Origin: Ignavibacteria bacterium
GTDB lineage: Bacteria; Bacteroidota; Ignavibacteria; Kapaibacteriales; UBA961
Reading direction: 5' to 3'
Length of the DNA stretch: 64,000 nt
NCBI GenBank assembly: GCA_947491315.1
Contig: CANLII010000009.1
Location: 19,524-83,523 of the forward strand
Of the stretch, positions 46,301-54,344 are shown piece by piece (position 1 is the stretch's first letter; the number at the start of each line of letters is the position of its first letter). Below the pieces are notes generated by a model that was not told the DNA's origin, did no database searches, and worked only from the letters and a program-made list of their open reading frames with translations. A program made the translations under genes and the position numbers.

Positions 46301-47465
46301 ACTCTATGGCGACAATGATGAAAAATATCTGATTCTTGGTGATCCCGCATTGCATTTGCAAATGCCGAATGATATTATAACATTCGATAGCATCAATATG
46401 AAATTCGTGGATGAAGATCCCACGATTCCGGATACCGCCATGATCAATATCAAAGCATTACAAAAAGTGACGGTGACAGGTTCAGTCAGACTTGCTTCCA
46501 ATTATTCCGTGGATAATTCCTTTGATGGTACGGTTCTTGTAACTGTGAAGGATAGCGATATTGAACTCAAAGTGAAAGACCCAATCGATAATGTGACCCA
46601 TACCATCAATGAGCAAGGCAATATTTTGGCGAGAAGTACATTTGCTGTCAAGAATGGTCAATTTACAGGTTCATTCATCGTTCCGAAAGACATCGGCTTC
46701 ACCAATAAGCGTGGAAGAATGCTCGGTTTTGCCTATACACAAGATGATGTGACAGCAAAAGGAAGTACGAAAGGATTTAAAGTTGGTGGTATTGAATCGG
46801 TATCAGAGCCCGATACTGATGGACCAACAATTGCAATATATTTGGACAATAGAACATTTCAACCAGGTAATCTTGTGAGAAGAAATCCACTGTTGATCGT
46901 GGATCTATCAGATAATACGGCAATCAATGCAACAGGTGCGGGTATCGGACATAATATAGAAGCTTGGTTTAATTCTGACAGAATTCCGGTGGATCTCACC
47001 ACGGAATATCAGGCAGATCTTTCCGATGCACGGATGGGCACGGCACAAAAGCGCATTTTCAATCTCAAGACAGGAACACATTCCGTGCGCGTGAGAGCAT
47101 GGGACATCTGGAATAATTATTCCGAAACCGAAACATATTTCAGATTGGCAGATAATGATACGAACTTGATAACAGAAGGATTATTTGTCTATCCAAATCC
47201 CACAAATCAATTTGCAAATATTGGTTTTATTCATAATCAATCACTTCCCACCGAAGCCGAAATTCGTATTTTTGATATGAATGGTCGATTGATGAAAAAA
47301 GAAACACTTGAAAAGCAAGAATTACATACCTGGACATATCGCTGGGATTGCACGGATATGCAAAGAATACCGGTTCCCATGGGAGTCTATCTTTGCGTCA
47401 TGCATGTAAAAGAACAAAATGGACCGGGCACCACATTGCACGGAAAAGTCATTGTCACGCAATAA
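43383..47465 (+). CDS. porU: Type IX secretion sortase PorU (C25 peptidase family)
   Basis: Outer-membrane cysteine peptidase-like transpeptidase that removes the C-terminal signal of T9SS cargo and joins cargo to lipopolysaccharide. 1360 residues with a signal peptide (hydrophobic MIKGIIVCMLCIFISNG). The gingipain-like C25 domain spans roughly residues 620-1000; likely catalytic pair H865 (LNWIGHGSPRLWAHE) and C900 (LTAATCDFARFDD). A C-terminal T9SS-like domain follows (YPNPTNQFANIGF to GKVIVTQ). The start is firm: AAGGAGAG lies just before the ATG. porV follows 42 bases later, the usual porU-porV order. Confidence 0.93.
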   Translation: MPQSAIHTMTMIKGIIVCMLCIFISNGMQANQGLPKSSIIQSDVKKFTVRLNVEIMGYDTIQTVDGQITIFPQIKHAIRKGNPGSPSEIVYSIPLTVPGEQQFSLHSCKTGMIQKVQGLISPVPTLVKDSENISGFIHRIDEALYAIEHKTNWAEITYSGIARNRHIAHLNIKALRVHAITGILEIPKTIECTVIFNPKNVNSPIIADDFDEIDISANHNETRSWLVEKQSAFAKIIPKTLKLTGPWAKVNVNQQGIYTLDKSALASAGINVGKDLISTIKVFGLGGTMLPEHVDSALANTMSEQPIIVKTNNDGELDAIYFYGEPAKGFRLDTDEAGKNLDFRHFTHPYDNESSYLITIGGASGLRAKLVPAISNDSVKFRPSTFMSRTFNEEELMNAFSAPSGRVWFGKSIESISPRTFTTVLTDFARIDSVVYRYKVVSKTKSDGQLTVSEQNNQIDAVTIPGTNPFNNYYNYTEAIGTPLREVSISSSAIAQDNRSVLRFSYQSPQGGIASTAIVDWFEILYPRTLTASNNQLEVFSDVKRNGGIEYNVSRFASQEILGFDITDPRHPQLLENVSTTGGIYVFRVNETSLQPRRYFVSGSFVNPSIKSITPAGLRTDNEGAEMLLITHHDLIQSATKYKEYRESTGVSVKIVTTSDIYTEFACGMQDITAIRDYAVHAVNSWKIKPKYMMFWGDGHYDYKNIQVTIPNYIPTYQTDDIPLYYRETVSACVDDYFARLRGKDRLIDIIMGRMPVLSNENGKYLVDKIKHYEQELVKGTWQQTVCLVADDGPVGSGSEGTQHTSQSEGLARDAIPEDMILKKIYLAQYPAEIVSNGRRKPTVTQDLLSEINNNGIVLLNWIGHGSPRLWAHERIFEKETTIPQMLNKDKLFFLTAATCDFARFDDAERESGAEDLLRSERGGAIGVFAATRLVYSGENAVICDRFYRYLFSRDTMGRYMSIGEAMYKTKQELYGDNDEKYLILGDPALHLQMPNDIITFDSINMKFVDEDPTIPDTAMINIKALQKVTVTGSVRLASNYSVDNSFDGTVLVTVKDSDIELKVKDPIDNVTHTINEQGNILARSTFAVKNGQFTGSFIVPKDIGFTNKRGRMLGFAYTQDDVTAKGSTKGFKVGGIESVSEPDTDGPTIAIYLDNRTFQPGNLVRRNPLLIVDLSDNTAINATGAGIGHNIEAWFNSDRIPVDLTTEYQADLSDARMGTAQKRIFNLKTGTHSVRVRAWDIWNNYSETETYFRLADNDTNLITEGLFVYPNPTNQFANIGFIHNQSLPTEAEIRIFDMNGRLMKKETLEKQELHTWTYRWDCTDMQRIPVPMGVYLCVMHVKEQNGPGTTLHGKVIVTQ

Positions 47466-47507
47466 TTCAACTAGAAACAAAGTATCACTGATAGAATGGA
47501 ATATCTT

Positions 47508-48593
47508 ATGAAGAACTCAATTGTGGCCAAAAGCATCGTGATTGCATTGGCATTGATGGGCGGAACAGTATCAATTTTTGGGCAAGCGGCTGTGCCTTTC
47601 ATCACAATTTCGCCTGATTCAAGGGCGAATGGTATGGGGGAAACCGGAACAGGTTTGGGGGACAATATTTATGCAACACATTGGAATGTCGGTGGACTTG
47701 GTTTTCAAGTTCCGGCAACTACAAAATCAAATGACAAAAAGGTTGCTTTGGCTTATGCCAAATGGTTACCACAATTCAATGCTGACTTATTCTATGCGCA
47801 TGCTGCTTATAGTCAATATGTGCCTTCACTCGAAGGAACGATCAATACCAATTTCATGCTCATGAATTTAGGTGAATTCAAAAGAACGGACTTCAGCGGT
47901 AAAGTGCTCAATACTTTCCGTTCCTTTGAATATGCCCTTGGTGTAGGCTATGGAACATTGATTGCAGATGATATCGGTGCCGGATTTCAGATTAAATATA
48001 TTGAATCAAATCTTGGTGCTCCCGTAAATGCACAAGGAACTGGAACTGGTGATGGTATTGGTCGAAGTCTTGCATTCGATTTGGGCATGCTTTGGAGACC
48101 TACCAATCTTGATCTTTTTGGACTTGATCTCGGTGACAAATTTGGTCTTGGTTTCAATCTGGCGAATATTGGTCCGAAAGTTACCTATATCAATGTATCG
48201 GATCCACTTCCAACAACACTTCGCATCGGAACGGCAGTTACAGTTCTCGAAGATGAATTCAATAAGTTGACATTTGCTTTCGATATGGCAAAATTGCTTG
48301 TTCGTCGTGATAGTTTGGTGAATGATCCAATTCCAACTTCTTTCGTCACTGCTTGGGAAAGAGGTGGTATAGAAACTTCTTTTGGTGTTGAATATTGGTA
48401 TGAACAAGTTGTGGCATTGCGCGGCGGTTATTTTTCTGAACCCGCATCAATCGGGAATAGAAAATTCTTCACATTTGGTACAGGTATTCGCTATGATGTA
48501 TTCAATCTTGATTTCAGCTTCGTGATACCGACTGAAGAAAATCATCCTCTTGGAAATACCATGCGCTTCTCGCTGATTGGTAATATTCCATAA
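47508..48593 (+). CDS. porV: Type IX secretion outer-membrane protein PorV
   Basis: Beta-barrel shuttle protein that passes cargo from the T9SS translocon to PorU (also called LptO). 361 residues with a signal peptide (MKNSIVAKSIVIALALMGG...FGQ). FITISPDSRANGMGETGTGLGDN at the mature N-terminus, then alternating strands with aromatic ends, agree with the FadL-like PorV family. An in-frame ATG at 47496 is possible, but GGA at 47498-47500 suits the ATG at 47508. A hairpin follows the gene. Confidence 0.9.
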   Translation: MKNSIVAKSIVIALALMGGTVSIFGQAAVPFITISPDSRANGMGETGTGLGDNIYATHWNVGGLGFQVPATTKSNDKKVALAYAKWLPQFNADLFYAHAAYSQYVPSLEGTINTNFMLMNLGEFKRTDFSGKVLNTFRSFEYALGVGYGTLIADDIGAGFQIKYIESNLGAPVNAQGTGTGDGIGRSLAFDLGMLWRPTNLDLFGLDLGDKFGLGFNLANIGPKVTYINVSDPLPTTLRIGTAVTVLEDEFNKLTFAFDMAKLLVRRDSLVNDPIPTSFVTAWERGGIETSFGVEYWYEQVVALRGGYFSEPASIGNRKFFTFGTGIRYDVFNLDFSFVIPTEENHPLGNTMRFSLIGNIP

Positions 48594-48615
48594 ATAATAA
48601 TCTTTGTAGATCATC

Positions 48616-48650
48616 AACAGGGAAATGCTTCGCGGTATTTCCCTGTTTCT
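48616..48650 (+). terminator. Likely terminator after porV
   Basis: Eleven-bp perfect stem AACAGGGAAAT (48616-48626) with ATTTCCCTGTT (48637-48647), ten-base loop containing TTCG. The T-tract is short (TTTCT), so termination may be partial, letting some transcription continue into the next gene. Confidence 0.65.
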
Positions 48651-48661
48651 CATTGATGCCC

Positions 48662-49933
48662 ATGAAATCTCTGTTTTCTCGATATGATCACATATTCATA
48701 AGAAATCTACTGCTCATTGGCGCATTGGGATTTATCGCGCATTTCATACTTTCGATTGTGGTTTCACCAATCCCTCAATCCGATGCACTCGATTATCATG
48801 AGCATGCTTTGCGTTTGGCAGAAACTCATGCATATACCGCCAATGGATTTCCAACTGCATATCGTCCTATCGGTTTTCCTGCATTGCTTTCATTCTTTTA
48901 TATGATATGGCCGAGTACCATATTCGGTTATGCCTTGCAATCATTCCTTGTATCCATTTCAGCATTACTGATTGCATTGATTCTCAAAGAGTATGATGCC
49001 GGCAATGCAATATCTTATGCAGGATCGACGCTGTATCTTCTTTTGCCGATGACATGGATGCAATCAATGACATTTATGTCTGAACCACTCGCAATCATGT
49101 GCATGCTGATGAGTGTATTCATCCACATCGCTTTTCAAGGCACTCGCTCGCGAATTGTGGAAGGATTGTTTTGGGGCATCGCAGTTCTGACAAGACCAAT
49201 TATGATATTCTCCGTGATCGCGGTCTTGATTCACGATAGTCTGAAAGACAATAATATGAAAACCAGTATTGCCTTTGCAAGTGGAATCATTATTGCAATT
49301 CTCCCTTGGATGATGAGGAATACATATGTGTTGGGTTCACCGATGATTGCTTCAAATACAGGGATCAACTTATTCATCGGACATAATCCCGAAGCAAATG
49401 GATCCTATAAATTCGTGGATGAAATGCGTCGCTTTGATGGACAATCAGAAGTTCAAGCTAATGCATCAGCATTCACATCGGCGATGCATTATATTCTAAA
49501 TGATCCATTGCATTCATTATTCCTCATTCCAAAGAAAATTGCATTTCTCTTTGCATCAGATGCGTATCTTCCATTGCAAAGTCTCCGCATAGAAGGAGAT
49601 ACTTATCGCGAGAGAATGCAGAATCTTCCATGGTGGTCATATCTACTTATGATACCGGGTGGATTCATTATGTTCTTAGGTGTATCACATGGAACAATGC
49701 TATTGCAAAACAATCAAGGATTGAGAAATAGTGCAATTATCATAGGAATGATTATTCCTTGTACACTATTTTTTGGAACTCCTCGATATCATGAGCCGAT
49801 GATTCCATTTTTGTTGATTGCAATGATGCTTGGTTATGCGCAAAACAAAAAACTTCTCGGTTCCATGACCTTGTTTGCACTTGCATTTCCGATACTTTGG
49901 CTCATTGAATATGTCATGATCTTTTTTCTATAA
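48662..49933 (+). CDS. GT39/ArnT-like membrane glycosyltransferase
   Basis: 423-residue integral membrane protein with about ten segments. The first external loop has an acidic motif DALDYHEHALRLAE, like the catalytic loop of PMT/ArnT-family lipid-linked sugar transferases; TRPIMIF and GHNPEANGSYKF are motifs often seen in this group. It would use a polyprenyl-phosphate sugar to modify lipid or protein on the periplasmic side; donor and acceptor are unknown. Start uncertain: TTG 48653, ATG 48656 and ATG 48662 are all in frame and none has a clear ribosome site. Confidence 0.8.
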   Translation: MKSLFSRYDHIFIRNLLLIGALGFIAHFILSIVVSPIPQSDALDYHEHALRLAETHAYTANGFPTAYRPIGFPALLSFFYMIWPSTIFGYALQSFLVSISALLIALILKEYDAGNAISYAGSTLYLLLPMTWMQSMTFMSEPLAIMCMLMSVFIHIAFQGTRSRIVEGLFWGIAVLTRPIMIFSVIAVLIHDSLKDNNMKTSIAFASGIIIAILPWMMRNTYVLGSPMIASNTGINLFIGHNPEANGSYKFVDEMRRFDGQSEVQANASAFTSAMHYILNDPLHSLFLIPKKIAFLFASDAYLPLQSLRIEGDTYRERMQNLPWWSYLLMIPGGFIMFLGVSHGTMLLQNNQGLRNSAIIIGMIIPCTLFFGTPRYHEPMIPFLLIAMMLGYAQNKKLLGSMTLFALAFPILWLIEYVMIFFL

Positions 49934-49946
49934 TATTTGAATTACA

Positions 49947-50294
49947 ATGTTGACACCCACATCAATCTCCAGACCCAAGCAATATCTATTACATATAGAA
50001 TGGAATGATAAAACAGCTTCCACGATTATGCTTGAAACCTTGCGTGATCAATGTCCTTGCGCGGGATGCCAAGGTGAAGAAATCATGGGACAGAAAGTGT
50101 TTGTTGGCATCAAGATGTTTAAACCCGGAATGAATGAACTTACAGCACTTACTCCTGTAGGAAATTATGGATTGCAAGCAACTTGGGGTGATGGACATGC
50201 AACAGGAATTTATACATGGCAAAGTTTGAGAGCAATATGCGAAGCGCATGGTTTATCTCCCGAGCAATTGTTGGTTCTCATATCAAAAGAATAA
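49947..50294 (+). CDS. DUF971 domain protein
   Basis: 115-residue cytoplasmic protein. LRDQCPCAGCQGE (residues 31-43) and YGLQATWGDGHATGIYTWQSL (from about 73) are the DUF971 marks, the domain also found at the N-terminus of gamma-butyrobetaine hydroxylase, where its cysteines and histidine bind zinc. Stand-alone versions often sit near iron-sulfur or Mrp genes, but here the neighbours are surface genes. It begins 13 bases after the glycosyltransferase. Function unknown. Confidence 0.88.
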   Translation: MLTPTSISRPKQYLLHIEWNDKTASTIMLETLRDQCPCAGCQGEEIMGQKVFVGIKMFKPGMNELTALTPVGNYGLQATWGDGHATGIYTWQSLRAICEAHGLSPEQLLVLISKE

Positions 50295-50301
50295 TACAAT
50301 C

Positions 50302-53157
50302 ATGAATTCACCACGCATCATTCTCTGTCTTATCATGCTTTGCTGTACATTCTGCATGAGTTATGGACAAGGATTTTCACCTTCATTTCTGCAATCACTT
50401 GATTCGAGTTTGCATGTGCTGGATATGAAACGAATTGATTTATCCATGCCCCATGATATCGTACAACCAGATAAGCATCGTTCGCCATTGCAAATGTCAC
50501 TATTCGAGAATCCATTACTAATGGGTTCAATCGGACAATTGCATATTCAAGGAATTAATAAAGCATTGCGAGATAGTACAGATCAATGGTTCATGCAATT
50601 GATGAAGGATGGCTATCTTGGTGAATATACTCCTCGTTATTTACACAATGAAATATCAGCTCGTGAGATAGATAAAATGATTGGTCATCAATTGGAATCT
50701 GTCACGAGTTTTGCCAATGCAATCATCATCAGACAATATCTCGGACCAATTCTTACAGTCATTAAAAATACTGCAAGTGCTCGTTCAAGATTATTGAAAG
50801 ATACATTGCTTATTCGTCATGCAGACTCATTATTGATGCTCTCTGAAGAATCCGCCAATCTCTCACTCTATGCACTGAAGCAATCTGAGATTGAAGGTGT
50901 TGATTTGGCAAAACGCTTTTTTAGTCGTGCTGAATCACCAAAAGAAATTATTGAATATGGATTATCTCTTATAGCATCATATCCGCATCTCTTTTCATTG
51001 GCGGAACGCTTATCTGATGAATATCAAAGAGAGTTAAAGCCACTAAGATTGAATACACCATATGGAAAAATTGCCATTGGCACCTATGGCGATGATATTT
51101 ATGAAGGCAATTATCTATTGATTCTGGATCCCGGAGGAAACGATATATATGCAATCACTGGTGGAAAAAAAGAAGCTTTATTGCATCCTGTACAATGCAT
51201 TGTTGATTTGTCTGGCAATGACACCTACCGAGGCGGAGATTATGCTTTGGGATCTGGATATTTCGGCATCGGTATACTTCATGATTTGTCCGGTGATGAT
51301 GTATACTCCGGAGGAAATTTCTCGCTTGGTGCTGGTGTATTTGGTTTAGGATATGTACATGACAGATCCGGCATGGATTCGTATTCTTCCAAAACCAATA
51401 CACAAGGAATGGGTTTTTTCGGAATTGGAATAGTGCAAGATATTCAGGGAAATGACCATTATACAATTCATGCACATGGTCAAGCATTTGCAGGAACTCG
51501 TGGCGTGGGAATTCTCACTGATCATGCTGGAAATGATTCCTATATCTGTGCGAGTCCATTTCAGGATTTTCTGCGATATGATGATCACTTTGAATCATTT
51601 GCACAAGGTGCGGCATTGGGTTATCGACCCATCGCTTCCGGTGGATTGGCATTATTGATTGAACATTCAGGAAATGATGTGTATGTAGCTGATATCTATG
51701 GTCAGGGCACCGGCTATTGGTATGGCTTCGGTGGTTTGATTGATCTTGAAGGATCCGACATGTACAAAGCCCATCAATATGCTCAGGGATCGGGGGTGCA
51801 TCTGGCTCAAGGATTATTATGGGATGCATCAGGAAATGATACCTATACATCGCATGGAGTTTCCCAGGGTTGTGGACATGATATTGCCTTTGGTTTATTG
51901 ATTGATGAACAAGGAAATGATTCCTATACAGTGGAGAGTTTATCATTAGGAGCAGGTAATGCAAATGCAATATCTCTATTCACGGATCTCATGGGAGATG
52001 ATTCCTATATAGCGAGGAATCAAAACAATACAATGGGATATTCTGATTTCAGAAGAAATTATGGAATGATTGGAATCTTTGCAGATGCTGGTGGAAATGA
52101 TATGTATGGAAATCATAGTCAAAATAATTCCATGCAAAAACGCTCCACTTACGGTTTATTCTTGGATGCTGAATTTGGATTTATGGACATAAAAAAAACC
52201 AAGCTGACACCTGAAAAAGCAGATTCAGTTATTTCTGAGTTGGATTTTGGATATGTTTGGTCATCAATTGACTCCATTTTCATCCGCGCAGCAGCAGCGC
52301 CTCAGAAATATCAATCAGGAGTTGATATAGCAAGAAAGGAATTGATTGCCCTCGGACTTCCTGCTTTGTCCTATTGTGAGGAAAAATATGGTACTCAAAT
52401 GCCACGCGAGCGATTGGCGCTCGAACACATAATTCCTCAATTACATAAAGCATACCCCGTAGAAGTGGAAGCATCACTATTGCGGGCATGTGAAGATGAT
52501 AGTAATGAAGTCATTGGTCTGGGATTGAGCATGTTGGCTAAATTGAAGCTCAAATCTGGTATACCCATCATGATATCATTGCTAGATCATGGAAATTGGC
52601 GCATCAGGTCCATAGCCGCAAAGCAAATTGGGGAAATTGGCGCATTATCTGATTCGGTATTGGAGGTCTTGTCTCATAGATTACAAGATGAGGAGTCGAT
52701 GGTGAGGGCTTCAGCGGCATATTCAATTGGGAAAGTTCTTCCATCGAATGTGATTGAATTATTACAAAGCGCATTATTTGAGGAAGCTCAGATCATTAGA
52801 AATAGTGCAATTATGGGAATGAGAGGATCGGGTAAGGTAAGTCTTGGGCTTTTAACAACCATATTTGAAGGTAAGTCGCCGGAAAAAGCAAAAGATGTAC
52901 TGGTCTCCCTGCTTATGCATGCTGATACGAGCATTAAGACTAAGGACATAGCTAGTTTGATTTCCAAAAACCCCTTAAAAAGACAGAATAAGATAATTGA
53001 TGGACTGATCAATGATATTGCAAGCGGTTCAAAAGAGCGGAATATTCAGATACTAAACCACCTTTTGGATGCCAGTATTGATCAAATATCAAAAGATAAG
53101 ATTAGAAAAAGTGGTTATATACAGCCAAGTCAAGTGAAGAAAAAAGTAAAGAAATGA
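50302..53157 (+). CDS. Exported protein with twelve GND-Y repeats and C-terminal HEAT-like repeats
   Basis: 951 residues; not assigned to a known family. The ATG at 50302 is chosen because it gives a clean signal peptide (MNSPRIILCLIMLCCTFCMSYGQ) seven bases after the DUF971 stop. Residues about 30-270 are helical and unrecognised. Residues about 276-603 hold twelve repeats of roughly 25 residues built on D-x-x-G-N-D-x-Y followed by a Gly-rich, Gln-containing strand: examples ILDPGGNDIY, VDLSGNDTY, TDHAGNDSY, IDLEGSDMY, IDEQGNDSY, ADAGGNDMY. The Asp/Asn pattern suggests a Ca-binding beta-solenoid, but spacing differs from RTX nonapeptides. From about 690 to the end are HEAT-like helical repeats (LKLKSGIPIMISLLDHGNWRIRSIAAKQIGEIGAL). 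No T9SS C-terminal domain. The end is strongly lysine-rich (QVKKKVKK). Confidence 0.85.
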   Translation: MNSPRIILCLIMLCCTFCMSYGQGFSPSFLQSLDSSLHVLDMKRIDLSMPHDIVQPDKHRSPLQMSLFENPLLMGSIGQLHIQGINKALRDSTDQWFMQLMKDGYLGEYTPRYLHNEISAREIDKMIGHQLESVTSFANAIIIRQYLGPILTVIKNTASARSRLLKDTLLIRHADSLLMLSEESANLSLYALKQSEIEGVDLAKRFFSRAESPKEIIEYGLSLIASYPHLFSLAERLSDEYQRELKPLRLNTPYGKIAIGTYGDDIYEGNYLLILDPGGNDIYAITGGKKEALLHPVQCIVDLSGNDTYRGGDYALGSGYFGIGILHDLSGDDVYSGGNFSLGAGVFGLGYVHDRSGMDSYSSKTNTQGMGFFGIGIVQDIQGNDHYTIHAHGQAFAGTRGVGILTDHAGNDSYICASPFQDFLRYDDHFESFAQGAALGYRPIASGGLALLIEHSGNDVYVADIYGQGTGYWYGFGGLIDLEGSDMYKAHQYAQGSGVHLAQGLLWDASGNDTYTSHGVSQGCGHDIAFGLLIDEQGNDSYTVESLSLGAGNANAISLFTDLMGDDSYIARNQNNTMGYSDFRRNYGMIGIFADAGGNDMYGNHSQNNSMQKRSTYGLFLDAEFGFMDIKKTKLTPEKADSVISELDFGYVWSSIDSIFIRAAAAPQKYQSGVDIARKELIALGLPALSYCEEKYGTQMPRERLALEHIIPQLHKAYPVEVEASLLRACEDDSNEVIGLGLSMLAKLKLKSGIPIMISLLDHGNWRIRSIAAKQIGEIGALSDSVLEVLSHRLQDEESMVRASAAYSIGKVLPSNVIELLQSALFEEAQIIRNSAIMGMRGSGKVSLGLLTTIFEGKSPEKAKDVLVSLLMHADTSIKTKDIASLISKNPLKRQNKIIDGLINDIASGSKERNIQILNHLLDASIDQISKDKIRKSGYIQPSQVKKKVKK

Positions 53158-53728
53158 CTTTTGGCATGATATGTGTGATTATATAGTTTGACAAATACTA
53201 GATAAAATATGTACATGAAGACTGTGGAAAAGTTTGCACACATTGTCATTAATCTGACAATGTGCATCATGCAATTCTTTTCCCCTCGTACAGAGATTCG
53301 CTGCCAATTGACAACATTATGGTTTATTAATAGCATTGATTCTTTTGTAGTTGTTGTGAATTTTGTATTTTCGTTTACTGCTAAAAGTGTAGAAAGGTCA
53401 AGTATATGTCTCAAATACTCACTGTGTTTGACCTAAGTATATGATTTTAAAGACTTTAGCTTGTGTGGAAAACTGGCATAAAATTGTGGAATTTGGATGA
53501 AATATCTGACAAGATGAATACATAAAAGCTTGTCTGAATTGGTCTTTGTTGCGCAAAACTGTGAATAATTGTAAAAATTCTTAAATCATCTGAGTGGAAT
53601 ACACTTTGGAATGATTTTTGCGGTTGATCAATAGCTAACACATGCCTGAAGCAAGTGAAAATAGTATGCAGAAATTTGTAAGTAATTGAAATATATAATT
53701 TTAAAGATTTAATTTATTAGGAGTTAAC
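53158..53728. other. AT-rich intergenic region with hairpin and DnaA-box-like sequences
   Basis: 571 bases without a convincing gene. A perfect 10-bp stem CACATTGTCA (53239-53248) with TGACAATGTG (53255-53264) may end transcription from the gene before. Four sequences resemble the DnaA box (TGTGGATAA in this orientation): TGTGGAAAA at 53223-53231 and 53464-53472 and TGTGAATAA at 53560-53568, one mismatch each, and TGTGGAATT at 53485-53493, two. The promoter of the next gene should be here; no TAnnTTTG match was found. Confidence 0.35.
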
Positions 53729-54298
53729 ATGAAAACACTATTAGGCACTTTGTCTGTGTTTTTATTTCTCACAGGATTTGCAGTCACATCTCAAAACCTA
53801 AATGCGCAGTCTGTAAGCAACAGATGGGTTATTAGTGGTGGTGGTGTGATTTCGGCTGAAGTTGGTAATGGTATGAGAATGCATGCCACTATCGGTCAAT
53901 TTGTTGCTGGTATGGTTGAAGCCAATGGCAATAAATTATATGTTGGTTTTTGGGGTCCAGTTAATCCTGGTATTACCGGCGTTGATGAGAACACTCCTTC
54001 TGTCTCCGGTACTAGTTTGATTTCGAATTATCCAAACCCCTTTTCGATGTTAACAACGATCAATTACACAGTACCTCAAAGCGCACCAATGATGATGCGT
54101 ATTGTTGACATGGTTGGTCGTGAAATTAAAACTCTTGTAAATAATGAGTTCATGGAATCAGGTAATCATACAATTCAGTGGGATGCTAAGGATGATGCGG
54201 GTTCTGATGTAGGTGCAGGTAATTATATTTGCGAAATGTCACTTACACTCAATGGTCAGGTACTAAAGGCACGTGTGCCAATGATGCTTGTCAAGTAA
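53729..54298 (+). CDS. Small T9SS-sorted secreted protein
   Basis: 189 residues. Signal peptide MKTLLGTLSVFLFLTGFAVTSQNLNAQ; short mature region with WVISGGGVISAEVGNGMRMHATIGQ, a motif seen at the front of many secreted proteins of this group; then a T9SS type A C-terminal domain from about residue 98 (ISNYPNPFSMLTTINYTVPQ, IVDMVGREIKTLVNNE, GNYICEMSLTLNGQVLKARVPMMLVK). There is little room for any other domain, so it may be a structural or linker protein. AGGAG precedes the ATG. The giant fibre gene begins 46 bases after it. Confidence 0.9.
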   Translation: MKTLLGTLSVFLFLTGFAVTSQNLNAQSVSNRWVISGGGVISAEVGNGMRMHATIGQFVAGMVEANGNKLYVGFWGPVNPGITGVDENTPSVSGTSLISNYPNPFSMLTTINYTVPQSAPMMMRIVDMVGREIKTLVNNEFMESGNHTIQWDAKDDAGSDVGAGNYICEMSLTLNGQVLKARVPMMLVK

Positions 54299-54344
54299 TA
54301 ACTATGATGATTAAAATTTTATATAATTCTTCGGAGTTTTTAGC

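Noticed and set aside
51130..52110. RTX calcium-binding toxin repeats
   Set aside because: The GND-Y units recur about every 25 residues rather than nine, and lack GGxGxDxUx nonapeptides.
53209..53436. 75-residue frame in the gap before the small T9SS gene
   Set aside because: No ribosome site, no recognisable domain, and it spans the hairpin.
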